Assembly: GCF_009765775.1 (NCBI RefSeq)
Contig: NZ_LMUU01000038.1
Location: forward strand, 7,081 to 43,259
Length of the DNA stretch: 36,179 nucleotides
Origin: Beijerinckia sp. L45
GTDB lineage: Bacteria > Pseudomonadota > Alphaproteobacteria > Rhizobiales > Beijerinckiaceae
Reading direction: 5' to 3'
How positions within the stretch are numbered: position 1 is the first letter of the stretch; each line of letters starts with the position of its first letter. The position numbers and the translations under genes were made by a program. Under the pieces are notes generated by a model. That model was given only the letters and a program-made list of their open reading frames with translations. It was not told where the DNA came from and did no database searches. Below are positions 16,489 to 25,977 of this stretch, one piece after another.

Positions 16489-17889
16489 TCAAAGAGGCGG
16501 AGCATCGGATCGCCCGCAAAAGTCTGCAACCTTTGCGTCCGAGGCTCGATCGCCTTGCATCGTGTCGTCGCGATCGATGCGGATCGGCAGCGCCGCCTCG
16601 ATGATCACGCCATGCCCTTCGGGCCGGTCGCGGATGGCGAGACGGCCCCCGACGGCCTTGACCCGCTCCTGCATGCTAGCCAGCCCAAAGCCAAGAGGCG
16701 TCTGCCCGGGCGCGAAGCCTGTGCCGTCGTCCTCGATCCGGATCGTTAGCATAGTCTCGCTTTGGACGATGCATACGGCAATCGTCGTGGGATCAGCGTG
16801 GCGAATGGCATTGCTGAGACTTTCCTGGACCACCCTGAAGGCCACCGCATCGAGCGGTGGGTCGACCGGGTCGTCGGTCAGGTCCATGGTGAAGGTGATC
16901 GCCGGGCGACGCAGGCGCCAGAAGGCGACGAGATTGTCGATCGCGCCGGCAAGTCCGAGGTCGATGAGCGTTTCCGGCGCCAGGCGGCGCAGCACGCCCT
17001 TCAGATGTTTCTGCATGTGACGCACGGACTCGGCGATGGCGTCCGCGCGGGGCGCGACCTCCAGGATCCTCTCGGCCGCCAGATACTGTCGGATCATCGC
17101 CGCGTCGGCACCGACGGAGAACAGGAAGGGCGCGACATCGTCATGGAGGTCGCGGGCAAGTTCGGCGCGTTCCTCTTCCTGAAGATTGAGGATCTGCTCG
17201 TGGAGGTCGCGGTTCTGCGCCCGCATCGCCGCGAGCCGTTCGGCCATGGTGTCGAATCCGTCGCGCAGCGGCTGCAGCTCGCGGTACATCGTGGGGGACA
17301 GCCTCGTGGCGTAATCGCCTTCGCCGATCCGCGACAGCGCCGTGAGCACATCGCGCAATGGCTGTAACGCACCGCGGATAGTCCAGAAGGCCAGGGCCAG
17401 CACCATGCTGAAGAACAACACCATGATGGTGGCGGTGAGCAGCACGTCGCTCCAGGCCTCCGCCACCTCGTTGTGGGGATCGGCCTCGAGCCGCAGGGCG
17501 CCGACCGCGTCGAACGGCGCGGCCAGGCGCAGATCCACGCGCGTCGCCGGGCCGGCGACCATCGTCAGGAACCAGGCGGGAGCCGGCTCATCGGGCTGCA
17601 GCAGGGTCGATTGCGCGAGGATATGGCCGTCGGGGGCCGTCAGCACCGCCATGATATGACGATCGCCATCGAAATCTTCGACCAGGCGGCGCAGCCGCCG
17701 CGCGGGGGCATCCGTGCCGTCGCGGCCGTCGACCGCCTTCGCCGCCGTCTGGGTCCCAACGGCGAGCGCCGCCTGCATCTCGGTGCGCACCTTCGCCACC
17801 ACGTGCCAATAGGTCAGCGCCGCGCCGAGGGTCAGGCTCAGCAGCAGAACCAGGGTGATCGACAAGGCAAGGCGGCGCTGGATGGACAT
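16489..17889 (-). CDS. Membrane sensor histidine kinase (HisKA_3/NarX-UhpB type)
   Basis: 466 residues. Two membrane helices (about 7-28 and 148-170) enclose a periplasmic domain of about 120 residues, followed by a HAMP linker (about 171-225) and a coiled region. The phosphoacceptor is His249 in EERAELARDLHDDVAPFL, the signature of kinases that pair with NarL-type regulators. The ATPase domain has SNAIRHAD, DDGTGFAP and LGFGLASMQERV. The last 30 residues are a nonconserved tail. It forms an operon with the regulator downstream. The signal is unknown; the periplasmic domain shows no family I can name. Confidence 0.93.
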   Translation of the reverse strand: MSIQRRLALSITLVLLLSLTLGAALTYWHVVAKVRTEMQAALAVGTQTAAKAVDGRDGTDAPARRLRRLVEDFDGDRHIMAVLTAPDGHILAQSTLLQPDEPAPAWFLTMVAGPATRVDLRLAAPFDAVGALRLEADPHNEVAEAWSDVLLTATIMVLFFSMVLALAFWTIRGALQPLRDVLTALSRIGEGDYATRLSPTMYRELQPLRDGFDTMAERLAAMRAQNRDLHEQILNLQEEERAELARDLHDDVAPFLFSVGADAAMIRQYLAAERILEVAPRADAIAESVRHMQKHLKGVLRRLAPETLIDLGLAGAIDNLVAFWRLRRPAITFTMDLTDDPVDPPLDAVAFRVVQESLSNAIRHADPTTIAVCIVQSETMLTIRIEDDGTGFAPGQTPLGFGLASMQERVKAVGGRLAIRDRPEGHGVIIEAALPIRIDRDDTMQGDRASDAKVADFCGRSDAPPL

Positions 17890-18602
17890 GCCCCAAGCCT
17901 ATCGCGCATCTCTGCCGAGGACCAAGAGGTCCGTGCGTCAGGCGCCCGGCGGTCGGCCCTTCGGCGGCGACCCCATCGCCCGGCACTCGCGATTCGTGAC
18001 GCGCTCCCAGATCGGTCGCTTCGGCGGCGAGCGGGCCGCGTCGGACGTCCGCAGAGTGTAATAATTCGGCATCAGGTCCGTCGGAATGCCGTTGCGAGCG
18101 ACAGCGTGCGAACCCGCCGAGGCGGCGTCGTCAGCCGACGCCCGAGCGCCACGGCGTGACGATCGGGACAGCGGGAAAGAGTTTGGATAGAGCGGCACTG
18201 CAGCGGCCGAACTTTTGTCACGCGACTGGCGAACACGGTTTGGTTACATCACGATAGCTGAGGCGCCCTCAGCCCTCGACGATGCCGGTTTCGCAATCCA
18301 TCGGACCATCGCGTCGCGACGGTTGTGACGGGAGGAAAGCGCGCCACGACCGGTCACACCGCGGGCAGCGGCTGCTTGCGCCGGTTTGCTAAAGTCCCGC
18401 AGGCCGGCTTAACCGGTTGGTGACGGTATAATTGACTGGAATTCAGAAGAAATTAGGCTTCTGCTCCTAGCTTAGTTTCGTTCCAGGCCGCGAAACTTTC
18501 GGCGCTGCGCATCCGTAGACTAGGTCGGTTTACGGCGTGCTCGGGCCATTTGGCGATGGCCCGATTGCGAGTTTTTGCGTGGATGGAGCGAGATCCTAAT
18601 TC
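17890..18602. other. 713-base gap between a sensor kinase and a diguanylate cyclase
   Basis: No convincing gene. A minus-strand frame at 17938-18198 (86 codons, Pro/Arg-rich, ending 49 bases before the kinase start) is possible but its composition looks like translated non-coding DNA. The right half is less GC-rich and must carry the diguanylate cyclase promoter and leader. Confidence 0.5.
18542..18563 (+). other. Perfect hairpin in the leader of the diguanylate cyclase gene
   Basis: CGGGCCAT and ATGGCCCG form an uninterrupted 8-base stem around a 6-base loop (TTGGCG), ending 39 bases before the ATG at 18603. It is not followed directly by a T run, so it is not a standard terminator. It could be part of a structured 5' leader or simply chance. 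Confidence 0.4.
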
Positions 18603-19559
18603 ATGAGCGGTGTTCATCACGCCAATCACATGTTTCGGCGCTTTCTCGAGCGCATCAGCGATTGCGCGATCTTCGTCCTCAGCCGGGATGGACACGTCGA
18701 ATCGTGGAACGATGGCGCTCACACGATCATCGGTTACACAGCGGCGGAGATTGTCGGTAAATCGGCGTTAAGCCTACTCGACGCCGAAATGCGCGACGCC
18801 GGCCTTTTCCAACAGGCGCTTGCCATGGCCGCGTCCGAGGGCCGCTTCGAGACCGAATTTTGGCAGACTCGGAAAGACGGCAGCCGGTTTTGGGCCGGCA
18901 TTACCGTCACCGCGATCCTCGACGATGCGGGCCAGACGGCTGGCTTTGGCGTCATGCTGCGGGACCTGACCGAACGGGTCAAAGCCGAGGAACAGAAGGC
19001 CGGCGTCATCGCGCTTCTCGAGAAGACCGCCGGCACGGACTTTTTGACCGGTGTCGCCAATCGTCGCGCGCTCGATGCCTATCTCATCACCAGCATCGCC
19101 GCGGCGCGCGCCCAAAATCGTTCGCTCGTCGTCGCGATGATCGATCTGGATCACTTCAAAGCCTACAACGACGCCAACGGGCATCAGGCCGGCGACCTCT
19201 ATCTCAAGGAGGTGATCGTCGTCTGGCGTCACGTGCTGCGCTACGAGAGCCTGCTTGCACGCTACGGCGGCGAGGAATTCACCATCATCATGCCTGACAC
19301 GACCGTGGACCAGGCGATCGCCGTGATGGACCGCCTCCGCGCGGTGACGCCGGTGCCGATCACCTGTTCGATCGGCATCGCGCAATGGGATGGTGCGGAA
19401 TCGGCGGATGCGCTGATCGATCGGGCCGATCGCGGCCTCTATGCCGCCAAGGCCGCCGGGCGCAATCGTGTTGCGATCGGCCCCGGCAGCGAGATCGAGG
19501 CCGCGCAGGACGACGTCATCCCGCAGGCCCTGCCGGCGCGTCAGGCGGTCGGCGGCTGA
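18603..19559 (+). CDS. PAS-domain diguanylate cyclase
   Basis: 318 residues: one PAS domain (about 10-128) then a GGDEF domain (about 145-292). The active-site motif is GGEEF at 222-226, intact, and DLDHFKAYND (181-190) carries a metal-binding Asp, so it should make cyclic di-GMP from two GTP. The product-inhibition site is altered: the RxxD expected nine residues before GGEEF reads R213-Y-E-S216, so feedback inhibition by c-di-GMP is probably lost. No membrane segments or signal peptide, so it is cytoplasmic. The PAS ligand is unknown. Confidence 0.93.
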   Translation: MSGVHHANHMFRRFLERISDCAIFVLSRDGHVESWNDGAHTIIGYTAAEIVGKSALSLLDAEMRDAGLFQQALAMAASEGRFETEFWQTRKDGSRFWAGITVTAILDDAGQTAGFGVMLRDLTERVKAEEQKAGVIALLEKTAGTDFLTGVANRRALDAYLITSIAAARAQNRSLVVAMIDLDHFKAYNDANGHQAGDLYLKEVIVVWRHVLRYESLLARYGGEEFTIIMPDTTVDQAIAVMDRLRAVTPVPITCSIGIAQWDGAESADALIDRADRGLYAAKAAGRNRVAIGPGSEIEAAQDDVIPQALPARQAVGG

Positions 19560-19566
19560 GGACGCT

Positions 19567-20496
19567 TCACTGCGCCCATTGCGCTGCCAGGTCTTGGGGG
19601 TCGCCGTCGAACTGGTCACAATAAAGCCGACCGGCTCGATCACCGGCAAGGCCAGGGACGGTGCGCGGCCCGGGACCGCTCTGCCCATCGGTATACTGCC
19701 ACAACCAATAATGCCGCCAACTGCGTTGGACCGTCGGCTTGTCGCTGTATTGCGCGAGCCAGAGCCGGTGGGCACCGAAGAACGGGTCGTTGGCGACGCC
19801 CAGCGCGGCCTTGAGCGCGTCGCCGCTGTAGATGACCGGGCGGCGGCCAAGTACGGCAAAAATCTGCTCGCAAAAGTGCCGTGCACCTTCGAGGGTCATC
19901 TGGTTGCCGACCGTCGTCTCGAACTCGAGCGCGACCAGCGTCTGGGCGTCGGGCTGCGCCCACTCCAGGAAATTTCGCATCTGGTCCTCGACGGGCGCGC
20001 CGGTGCCGCAATGATAGGCGCCCCATAGAAGGCCCGCGGCCTGCGCCGCCTCGCGGCGTCCGCGATAGGCATCGTCGCGGCCCGACGCGCCGGTGGTCGC
20101 CTTGTGGATCACCCCCACCAGGCCGGAGGACCGCGCATCCTCGAAGCAGACCACCCCGCTGCCGTGGCAGAGGTCGACCACGGCCGGCGGCTTTTTGAGC
20201 TGGATGATGGGCGCCCCCGAGAGGCTGACAGGCGCGCGGGGCAGCGGAGCGGCGGGCTCGGCGTCGCGAAACAGACCGCAGCCGCCCGCCCAGATGAAGG
20301 CATCCTCGGCGGTGCGGTACCAATGGGGGTTGCCCTGCACCGACTCGCCGACCACCACGGAGATGACGGGCACCAGAGTTCCGGCGTTCACTTTGCGGAA
20401 GACCGGCGCCTTGGTGTTCGGCACGCCCTGCCGCAGGTTCATCGACACGGTGGTCTCGACCGCGCCCAATAACTGAATTTCGACTGCTTGCCCCAT
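19567..20496 (-). CDS. GH25 lysozyme-like protein with N-terminal SH3-like domain
   Basis: 309 residues. The first about 78 residues read like a bacterial SH3 domain (NLRQGVPNTKAPVFRKVNAGT…WYRTAEDAFIWAGGC). From about 104 comes a glycoside hydrolase family 25 barrel: VVDLCHGSGVVCFEDARSSG, VIHKATTG, WGAYHCGTG, and near the end LWLAQYS and YWLWQYTDG. Asp108 matches one catalytic Asp. The usual DxE pair appears as Glu191-Phe-Glu193, so the first acid is Glu rather than Asp. No signal peptide is visible, so export, if any, would need another route. Expected role: cutting N-acetylmuramyl bonds in peptidoglycan; activity is uncertain. GGAGG sits 5 bases before the ATG. Confidence 0.85.
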   Translation of the reverse strand: MGQAVEIQLLGAVETTVSMNLRQGVPNTKAPVFRKVNAGTLVPVISVVVGESVQGNPHWYRTAEDAFIWAGGCGLFRDAEPAAPLPRAPVSLSGAPIIQLKKPPAVVDLCHGSGVVCFEDARSSGLVGVIHKATTGASGRDDAYRGRREAAQAAGLLWGAYHCGTGAPVEDQMRNFLEWAQPDAQTLVALEFETTVGNQMTLEGARHFCEQIFAVLGRRPVIYSGDALKAALGVANDPFFGAHRLWLAQYSDKPTVQRSWRHYWLWQYTDGQSGPGPRTVPGLAGDRAGRLYCDQFDGDPQDLAAQWAQ

Positions 20497-20637
20497 CTCG
20501 GCCTCCGAACATCACCGGCGGTCTGGGAGTCCTTGCGCCGTGCGCTCCAGGCTGCTCGCTGCAACCCGGCACAGTCTGCGCGCGCGAATCGCGTTGCGCA
20601 ACTGGACTAAGTGACGGATGGCGCTCGGCGTTCTCGC

Positions 20638-21792
20638 CTACTCGCCGGCCAGAACCATGTCGTCGCGGTGGATCAGCTCGGCGCGGCCCGGCGCGCCGAG
20701 CACGGCCTCGATCTCGTGCGAGCGGCGGCCGATGATCTGGGCTGCCTTGTCGGCGCTGTAGGCGATCAGCCCGCGGCCGATCTCGCCGGCATCGTCGACG
20801 CGGATCAGCACGCAGTCGCCGCGCTTGAACGGGCCCTCGATGCGGCGCACCCCGGCCGGCAGCAGCGAATTGCCGGCCTGGATCGCCCGCGCCGCACCGG
20901 CATCGACAGTGACGGTGCCGCGCGGCTCGATCGACCCGGCGATCCATTTTTTGCGCGCGGTCACCGGGTTCGAGGGGGAGAGGAACCAGGTGCAGGGGGC
21001 GCCGTCGAGAAGCCGCTGCACGGGATTGATGATGCGGCCGTCGGCGATCAGCATATGCGCGCCGCCGGTCGTCGCGATCTTGCCCGCCTCGACCTTGGTC
21101 CGCATCCCGCCACGCGACAGGATCGACGCGGCGCCGCCGGCCATCGCCTCGATCTCGGCGGTGATGCGCGGTACCACCGGGATCAGGGTCGCGTCGGGAT
21201 CGCTCGCCGGCGGGGCGGTGTAGAGGCCGGCGACGTCGGAGAACAGGATCAGCAGGTCGGCCGAGGCCATCGTCGCCACGCGCGCAGCCAAGCGATCGTT
21301 GTCGCCGTAGCGGATCTCTTGGGTCGCGACGCTGTCGTTCTCGTTGATCACCGGCACCGCCTTCATCGCCAGGAGACGCCCGATGGTGGCGCGGGCGTTG
21401 AGGTAGCGGCGACGCTCTTCGGTATCGCCGTAGGTCAGCAGGATCTGGCCCGCGGTGATGCCGACGTCGCCCAAGACTTCGGCCCAGGTGCGGGCGAGCG
21501 CAATCTGCCCGACGGAGGCCGCCGCCTGGCTATCTTCGAGCTTCAACGCGCCCGGCGGCAGACCGAGCACGCGGCGGCCCAGCGCGATCGAGCCCGAGGA
21601 GACGACCAAAACCTCGGCGCCGCGCGTCTGCAGCGCCGCGATGTCCACCGCCAGCGAACTCAGCCAGTCGCGCCGCACGCCGTCGGCGTCGACCAGCAGC
21701 GACGAGCCGACCTTGATGACGATGCGATGGAAGTCGACGAGGCGGGGCAGAGGGATCTTAGGGCGCAGAAGGGTGGGATCGGCAATGGACAT
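20638..21792 (-). CDS. proB: Glutamate 5-kinase
   Basis: 384 residues from the ATG at 21792 (AAAGG five bases upstream). The amino-acid kinase domain (about 1-260) has [49 protein letters not shown] and [19 protein letters not shown]-terminal PUA domain follows (about 280-370). It phosphorylates glutamate in the first step of proline synthesis. In related bacteria it usually follows obgE and precedes proA. Here a phytochrome gene on the other strand separates it from obgE, and the next gene is the GH25 protein, with no proA in the window. Confidence 0.96.
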   Translation of the reverse strand: MSIADPTLLRPKIPLPRLVDFHRIVIKVGSSLLVDADGVRRDWLSSLAVDIAALQTRGAEVLVVSSGSIALGRRVLGLPPGALKLEDSQAAASVGQIALARTWAEVLGDVGITAGQILLTYGDTEERRRYLNARATIGRLLAMKAVPVINENDSVATQEIRYGDNDRLAARVATMASADLLILFSDVAGLYTAPPASDPDATLIPVVPRITAEIEAMAGGAASILSRGGMRTKVEAGKIATTGGAHMLIADGRIINPVQRLLDGAPCTWFLSPSNPVTARKKWIAGSIEPRGTVTVDAGAARAIQAGNSLLPAGVRRIEGPFKRGDCVLIRVDDAGEIGRGLIAYSADKAAQIIGRRSHEIEAVLGAPGRAELIHRDDMVLAGE

Positions 21793-22130
21793 AAGGACCT
21801 TTGTAGCGGAATCCCTTGGCGGAGGCAGCCCTGATATACCTCGCTTTCTCTGTACCCCCGCGTCACTGGCGGCCAAGACAATGGCAAGCCGCTTGCATTT
21901 CGTCCGATGGAACGTGCCAAACGCTGTCGCTCGCGTCATTGGTGCGACCGCGCCGCGCAAGAGACAGCGGATCGCGCTAACCCGCCGCTTGGCGACAGCG
22001 CTATTCATTCGCGAGCGAACGAAATGCGCGACTCGGCGTTATTGGCGTGAGAAACCGTTCCGCCGCGCGTTACGTCTCGGGCCGTGGTCGCCCGCAACCG
22101 CCAGTCGCGCGCTCACAATCCGTAGGCTTC
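21793..22130. other. 338-base divergent promoter region between proB and the phytochrome gene
   Basis: No gene is supported. Both genes start outward from here, so it must hold their promoters. I looked for TGT-N12-ACA (PpsR-like) and FixK-type boxes and saw none. A GTG at 22047 in frame with the phytochrome would add 28 residues that do not look like the family. Confidence 0.45.
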
Positions 22131-24680
22131 ATGAACCTCCGTACGCCTGTCGACCTGACCAATTGCGATCAGGAGCCGATTCATCTGCTTGGCGCGATCC
22201 AGCCGACCGGGTTCCTCCTGGCGCTCACCCTCGATTGGATCGTCGCCCGGGCCTCGCTGAACGTCGCGGACTTCCTGGGCGCAACGAACGACAGCCTCAT
22301 CGGGCGGCACCTGGGCGACATCGTTCTGCCCGAGGCCTTACACGATCTGCGAAATCGCTTGGCGACGCTTCGTGGGCCCACGGCCGTTGCCAAGACCTTC
22401 GACATAAAACTGACCGCCCGTGGCGGATTGTTTGACGTCGCTCTTCATAAGTCGTGCGGGCAGATTGTCGTCGAGGCGCAACCGGCGGCTGGCAAGCATC
22501 GCGACGCGTCCAGCATGGTCCAGTCCATGATCGCGCGTCTCGACTTGGTGAGCGACGCTTCCGCCTTCTTTAACGAGGGCGCGCGCCAGGTTCGCGCCTT
22601 GACGGGCTTCGACCGGGTCATGGTTTACCGATTTTCCGAGAGCGGCTCTGGAGAGGTGGTCGCCGAGAGCTGCAAGTCCGGTATCGGCTCCTTCAAAGGC
22701 CTCCATTATCCTGCCAGCGACATTCCGGTTCAGGCGCGTGCGCTTTACAAGCGAAACCTGCTTCGCGTCATTGCGGACGTAAACGCCACGCCGGTTGCGA
22801 TACAGCCGGAGCGCGACGAGATGGGCATGCCGCTCGACCTCTCGCAGTCGATCCTGCGATCCGTGTCGCCAATCCACATCGAGTATCTGAAGAACATGGG
22901 CGTCCGCGCCTCCATGTCGATCTCGATCGTCGTCGATGGCGAACTTTGGGGGCTTTTCGCATGCCATCACTACGCGCCCAAGACGCCGAGCTTCGAAGTC
23001 CGCTCCATCTGCGAGCTGTTCTCGCAGATGTACTCCATGCGCCTGGAAAGCCGCGAGCGTAAGGAACTGATGGAATTCGAGCGGCGCGCGCGCGACATTT
23101 CGGACCAGCTCTTGAGCGCCGTCGCCACCAACGAAACGCTGCTCAACGACCCTGAATGGCTTGCCAGCATTCTGACCCATGCAATCCCCGCCGAAGGCGT
23201 CGGGGTCTGGATCAACGGCGACTATGCCTTCTCAGGCGTGAGGCCTTCCACCGAAGCCTTTACCCGCATCGTCCGAGCGCTTAACAGCACCGCGGCGAAC
23301 CGGGTTTTCGCCACGGATTACATCGGCTCACTCATTCCGGGAGCTGAAGCCTACGCCGACAGGGCCGCCGGCATGCTGGCGATCCCGATTTCGCGGTCGC
23401 CGCGCGACTACGTCATCCTGTTCCGGGAAGAACTGGTCCGCTCCGTCCGCTGGGCCGGCGATCCCCACAAGCCGGTCGACTATGGCCCCAACGGGCCGCG
23501 CCTCACACCGCGCGAAAGCTTTGCCGAATGGCAGCAACTCGTCAAAGGTCGAAGTAAACCTTTCACGCCCTCAGAAATGCGCGTGGCGGAGACGCTTCGC
23601 GCGACCCTCATCGAGGTGGTCTTGCGTCTTGCCGGCGAGGCCAGCGCTGAACGCGACCGTGCGGCCCGCAGGCAGGAGCTGCTGATCGCCGAGCTGAACC
23701 ATCGGGTTCGAAACATTTTGGGGGTCATCAGGGGGCTCATTCGGCAGGCCAAGCCGTCGAGCGACAAAATCGAAGACTTCGTGACACTCGTTGACGGTCG
23801 TATCCACTCTTTGGCAAGGGCACACAACCAAATCACCGACGATCACTGGGGACCCGCGCCCATTCGAGCCCTGATCGACGCCGAGGCGCGGGCGTTCCTG
23901 GGCAACGACGCAGGCGTTCACGTCTCGGGAGAGCCGGTGCTGCTGAACCCGCAAGCCTACTCGACGATGGCTCTCGTGCTCCACGAGCTGGTCACGAACT
24001 CCACGAAATACGGCAGCCTCTCCAACGGCGGCCACGTCGATGTGTCGTGGTATCGCGACGAAGCAGGCGAGCTTGACTTCGCCTGGCAGGAGCGGGAGGG
24101 CCCGCCGGTTGTGCCACCGACGCGCAAAGGGTTCGGAACAACGATCATCAATCGGTCCGTCCCATACGACTTGGGCGGCAAGGCCCACGTCGATTACGCG
24201 CCCGGGGGCCTGCGTGCGACCTTCCAAATTCCGGCCCGCCATGTGTCGGAACAGACAGGTCCGACACCTGCCGCCGTGAAATATCCGCGGCCTTCGTTAG
24301 GTCATCCTACGGAGGTGCCGTCGAAGTTTCTCGCGGGCCAAAAAATGCTGCTTGTCGAGGATAGCCTGATCATCGCGCTCGACGCCGAAGACATCCTGTC
24401 TCGGCTCGGAGCGGAAGTGATGACCGCCTCGACCGTGGAAAGTGCTCTGGACTTGATCGATGGCGCGCTACCGACGCTGGCTATGCTGGATATCAATCTG
24501 GGCGATCAGATGAGCTTTGCGATTGCCGACCGCCTCGGCGAGTTGAACGTGCCCTTCCTGTTCGCGACGGGCTACGGAGAGCAAGCCGTGCTTCCCGATC
24601 TTCATGAGCATCGGACGGTCGTTCAGAAGCCCTATACGATCGAGGGTATAGCCCGGATCCTCGAAGACCTCATCGCGTGA
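22131..24680 (+). CDS. Bacteriophytochrome hybrid HWE kinase with C-terminal receiver
   Basis: 849 residues. The PAS-GAF-PHY photosensor (about 1-505) has Cys12 (TNCDQEPIHLLG) placed for a biliverdin thioether, PASDIP at 194-199, His249 in SPIHIEYLKNMGVRASMS, and the PHY tongue motif PRESF at 460-464. The kinase is HWE type: His524 in AELNHRVRNILG, LHELVTNSTKYG, and W652-Q-E654. A receiver follows (about 737-849), with Asp787 (LDINLG) and Lys833 (VQKPY). The IQPHG motif near the chromophore Cys reads IQPTG here. It should be a red/far-red reversible cytoplasmic kinase. No haem oxygenase gene is nearby. It lies on the opposite strand between obgE and proB. Confidence 0.94.
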   Translation: MNLRTPVDLTNCDQEPIHLLGAIQPTGFLLALTLDWIVARASLNVADFLGATNDSLIGRHLGDIVLPEALHDLRNRLATLRGPTAVAKTFDIKLTARGGLFDVALHKSCGQIVVEAQPAAGKHRDASSMVQSMIARLDLVSDASAFFNEGARQVRALTGFDRVMVYRFSESGSGEVVAESCKSGIGSFKGLHYPASDIPVQARALYKRNLLRVIADVNATPVAIQPERDEMGMPLDLSQSILRSVSPIHIEYLKNMGVRASMSISIVVDGELWGLFACHHYAPKTPSFEVRSICELFSQMYSMRLESRERKELMEFERRARDISDQLLSAVATNETLLNDPEWLASILTHAIPAEGVGVWINGDYAFSGVRPSTEAFTRIVRALNSTAANRVFATDYIGSLIPGAEAYADRAAGMLAIPISRSPRDYVILFREELVRSVRWAGDPHKPVDYGPNGPRLTPRESFAEWQQLVKGRSKPFTPSEMRVAETLRATLIEVVLRLAGEASAERDRAARRQELLIAELNHRVRNILGVIRGLIRQAKPSSDKIEDFVTLVDGRIHSLARAHNQITDDHWGPAPIRALIDAEARAFLGNDAGVHVSGEPVLLNPQAYSTMALVLHELVTNSTKYGSLSNGGHVDVSWYRDEAGELDFAWQEREGPPVVPPTRKGFGTTIINRSVPYDLGGKAHVDYAPGGLRATFQIPARHVSEQTGPTPAAVKYPRPSLGHPTEVPSKFLAGQKMLLVEDSLIIALDAEDILSRLGAEVMTASTVESALDLIDGALPTLAMLDINLGDQMSFAIADRLGELNVPFLFATGYGEQAVLPDLHEHRTVVQKPYTIEGIARILEDLIA

Positions 24681-24731
24681 CGTTAATCGCGCTTCGCGCA
24701 CTGCCGGTCGACTTGCGTGCGCCGAGCCCCG

Positions 24732-25763
24732 TCAGGGCTGCCAAGCCGGCGCCTCGGCAATGCCTTCGGCCACCTTGTCCGCGTCGATGATTCCGGTGAT
24801 CGCGCGAAGCGCCTCGGTGACGTTGGTGCGCGTCGCCGAGGAAAGGCGCATCGGCGTGTGGCCGCAGGCGCGGCGCAGGCGCTCGACCTGCTTCTTCAGA
24901 TGGTCGGGCTCGACGACGTCGATCTTCGACAGCGCGACGATCTCGCGCTTGTCGGTCAGGCCGCCGCCATAGGCGTTGAGCTCGGTGCGCACCGTCTTGT
25001 AGTCCTTGCCGGCATGCTCGCCGGTGGCATCCACCAGATGCAGGATCACCCGGCAGCGCTCGACATGGCCGAGAAAGCGGTCGCCGAGTCCGATACCTTC
25101 GTGGGCGCCTTCGATCAGGCCGGGAATGTCCGCCATCACGAACTCGCGGCCGTCGATGGCGACGACGCCGAGCTGCGGATGCAGTGTGGTGAAGGGATAG
25201 GCGCCGATCTTCGGCTTGGCGGCCGAGACCACCGACAGAAACGTCGACTTGCCGGCGTTGGGCAGGCCCACAAGCCCGGCGTCGGCGATCAGCTTCAAGC
25301 GGAGGAACAGCGTGCGCTCCTCGCCGACTTCGCCAGGGTTGGCGCGCCGCGGCGCCTGGTTCGTCGAGGTCTTGAAATAGGCGTTGCCGAAGCCGCCATT
25401 GCCGCCACGGCAGACGCGGACGGTCTGGCCGACCTCGGTCAGATCGGCAAACGGCTCTTCCTGGTCCTCGTCGAACAGCTGGGTCCCGACCGGCACCTTG
25501 AGGATCGCGGGCGGACCTTTGCCGCCGGCACGGTTCTTCCCCATGCCGTGCATGCCGGTCTTGCCCTTGAAATGCTGCTGGTAGCGAAAATCGATGAGCG
25601 TGTTGAGATCGCTGACGCACTCGACGATGACATCGCCGCCGCGACCGCCGTCGCCGCCGTCAGGGCCGCCGAATTCGATGAATTTTTCGCTGCGGAAGGA
25701 GACGCAGCCCGCCCCGCCATCGCCGGAGCGGACGAAGACACGGGCCTGATCGAGGAAGTGCAT
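24732..25763 (-). CDS. obgE: GTPase Obg/CgtA
   Basis: 343 residues from the ATG at 25763, giving the family's normal start [17 protein letters not shown]. The glycine-rich Obg fold (1-158) has [14 protein letters not shown] and [11 protein letters not shown]. The GTPase domain has G1 [10 protein letters not shown]2 around YPFTTLHP, G3 DIPGLIEGA and G4 LSKID. It is ribosome-associated, acting in 50S maturation and growth control. The C-terminal extension seen in many Obg proteins is short or absent, which is common. Confidence 0.97.
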   Translation of the reverse strand: MHFLDQARVFVRSGDGGAGCVSFRSEKFIEFGGPDGGDGGRGGDVIVECVSDLNTLIDFRYQQHFKGKTGMHGMGKNRAGGKGPPAILKVPVGTQLFDEDQEEPFADLTEVGQTVRVCRGGNGGFGNAYFKTSTNQAPRRANPGEVGEERTLFLRLKLIADAGLVGLPNAGKSTFLSVVSAAKPKIGAYPFTTLHPQLGVVAIDGREFVMADIPGLIEGAHEGIGLGDRFLGHVERCRVILHLVDATGEHAGKDYKTVRTELNAYGGGLTDKREIVALSKIDVVEPDHLKKQVERLRRACGHTPMRLSSATRTNVTEALRAITGIIDADKVAEGIAEAPAWQP

Positions 25764-25977
25764 GAACGTGAAGCCTAAGGAGCGTTTTGAGCGAGAAGTG
25801 GGATGACCCGCTCCTATAGCGCAAGAGGCGCGAATTGCGAACCGCGCCGCCATGCCGTCTGCGACACCTTGGCATGCCTCTTCAATTTGTCGTTCAATAG
25901 GACGCGATCAAATCGATATTTAACGATTGTCGGCGATAGATGCGTATGCCGCTACCGCACTTACCTCGGGAATACTG

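Noticed and set aside
17938-18198. Small Pro/Arg-rich minus-strand frame upstream of the sensor kinase
   Set aside because: Position would suit an operon, but composition looks non-coding and no start signal is convincing; left as a note in the gap entry.
18453-18722. 89-codon minus-strand frame over the diguanylate cyclase start
   Set aside because: Overlaps the PAS domain of a well-supported gene and has no recognisable ribosome site or motif.
20611-21834. 407-codon plus-strand open frame opposite proB
   Set aside because: proB on the minus strand is unambiguous; this is its shadow.
24717-25778. 353-codon plus-strand open frame opposite obgE
   Set aside because: Shadow of obgE.
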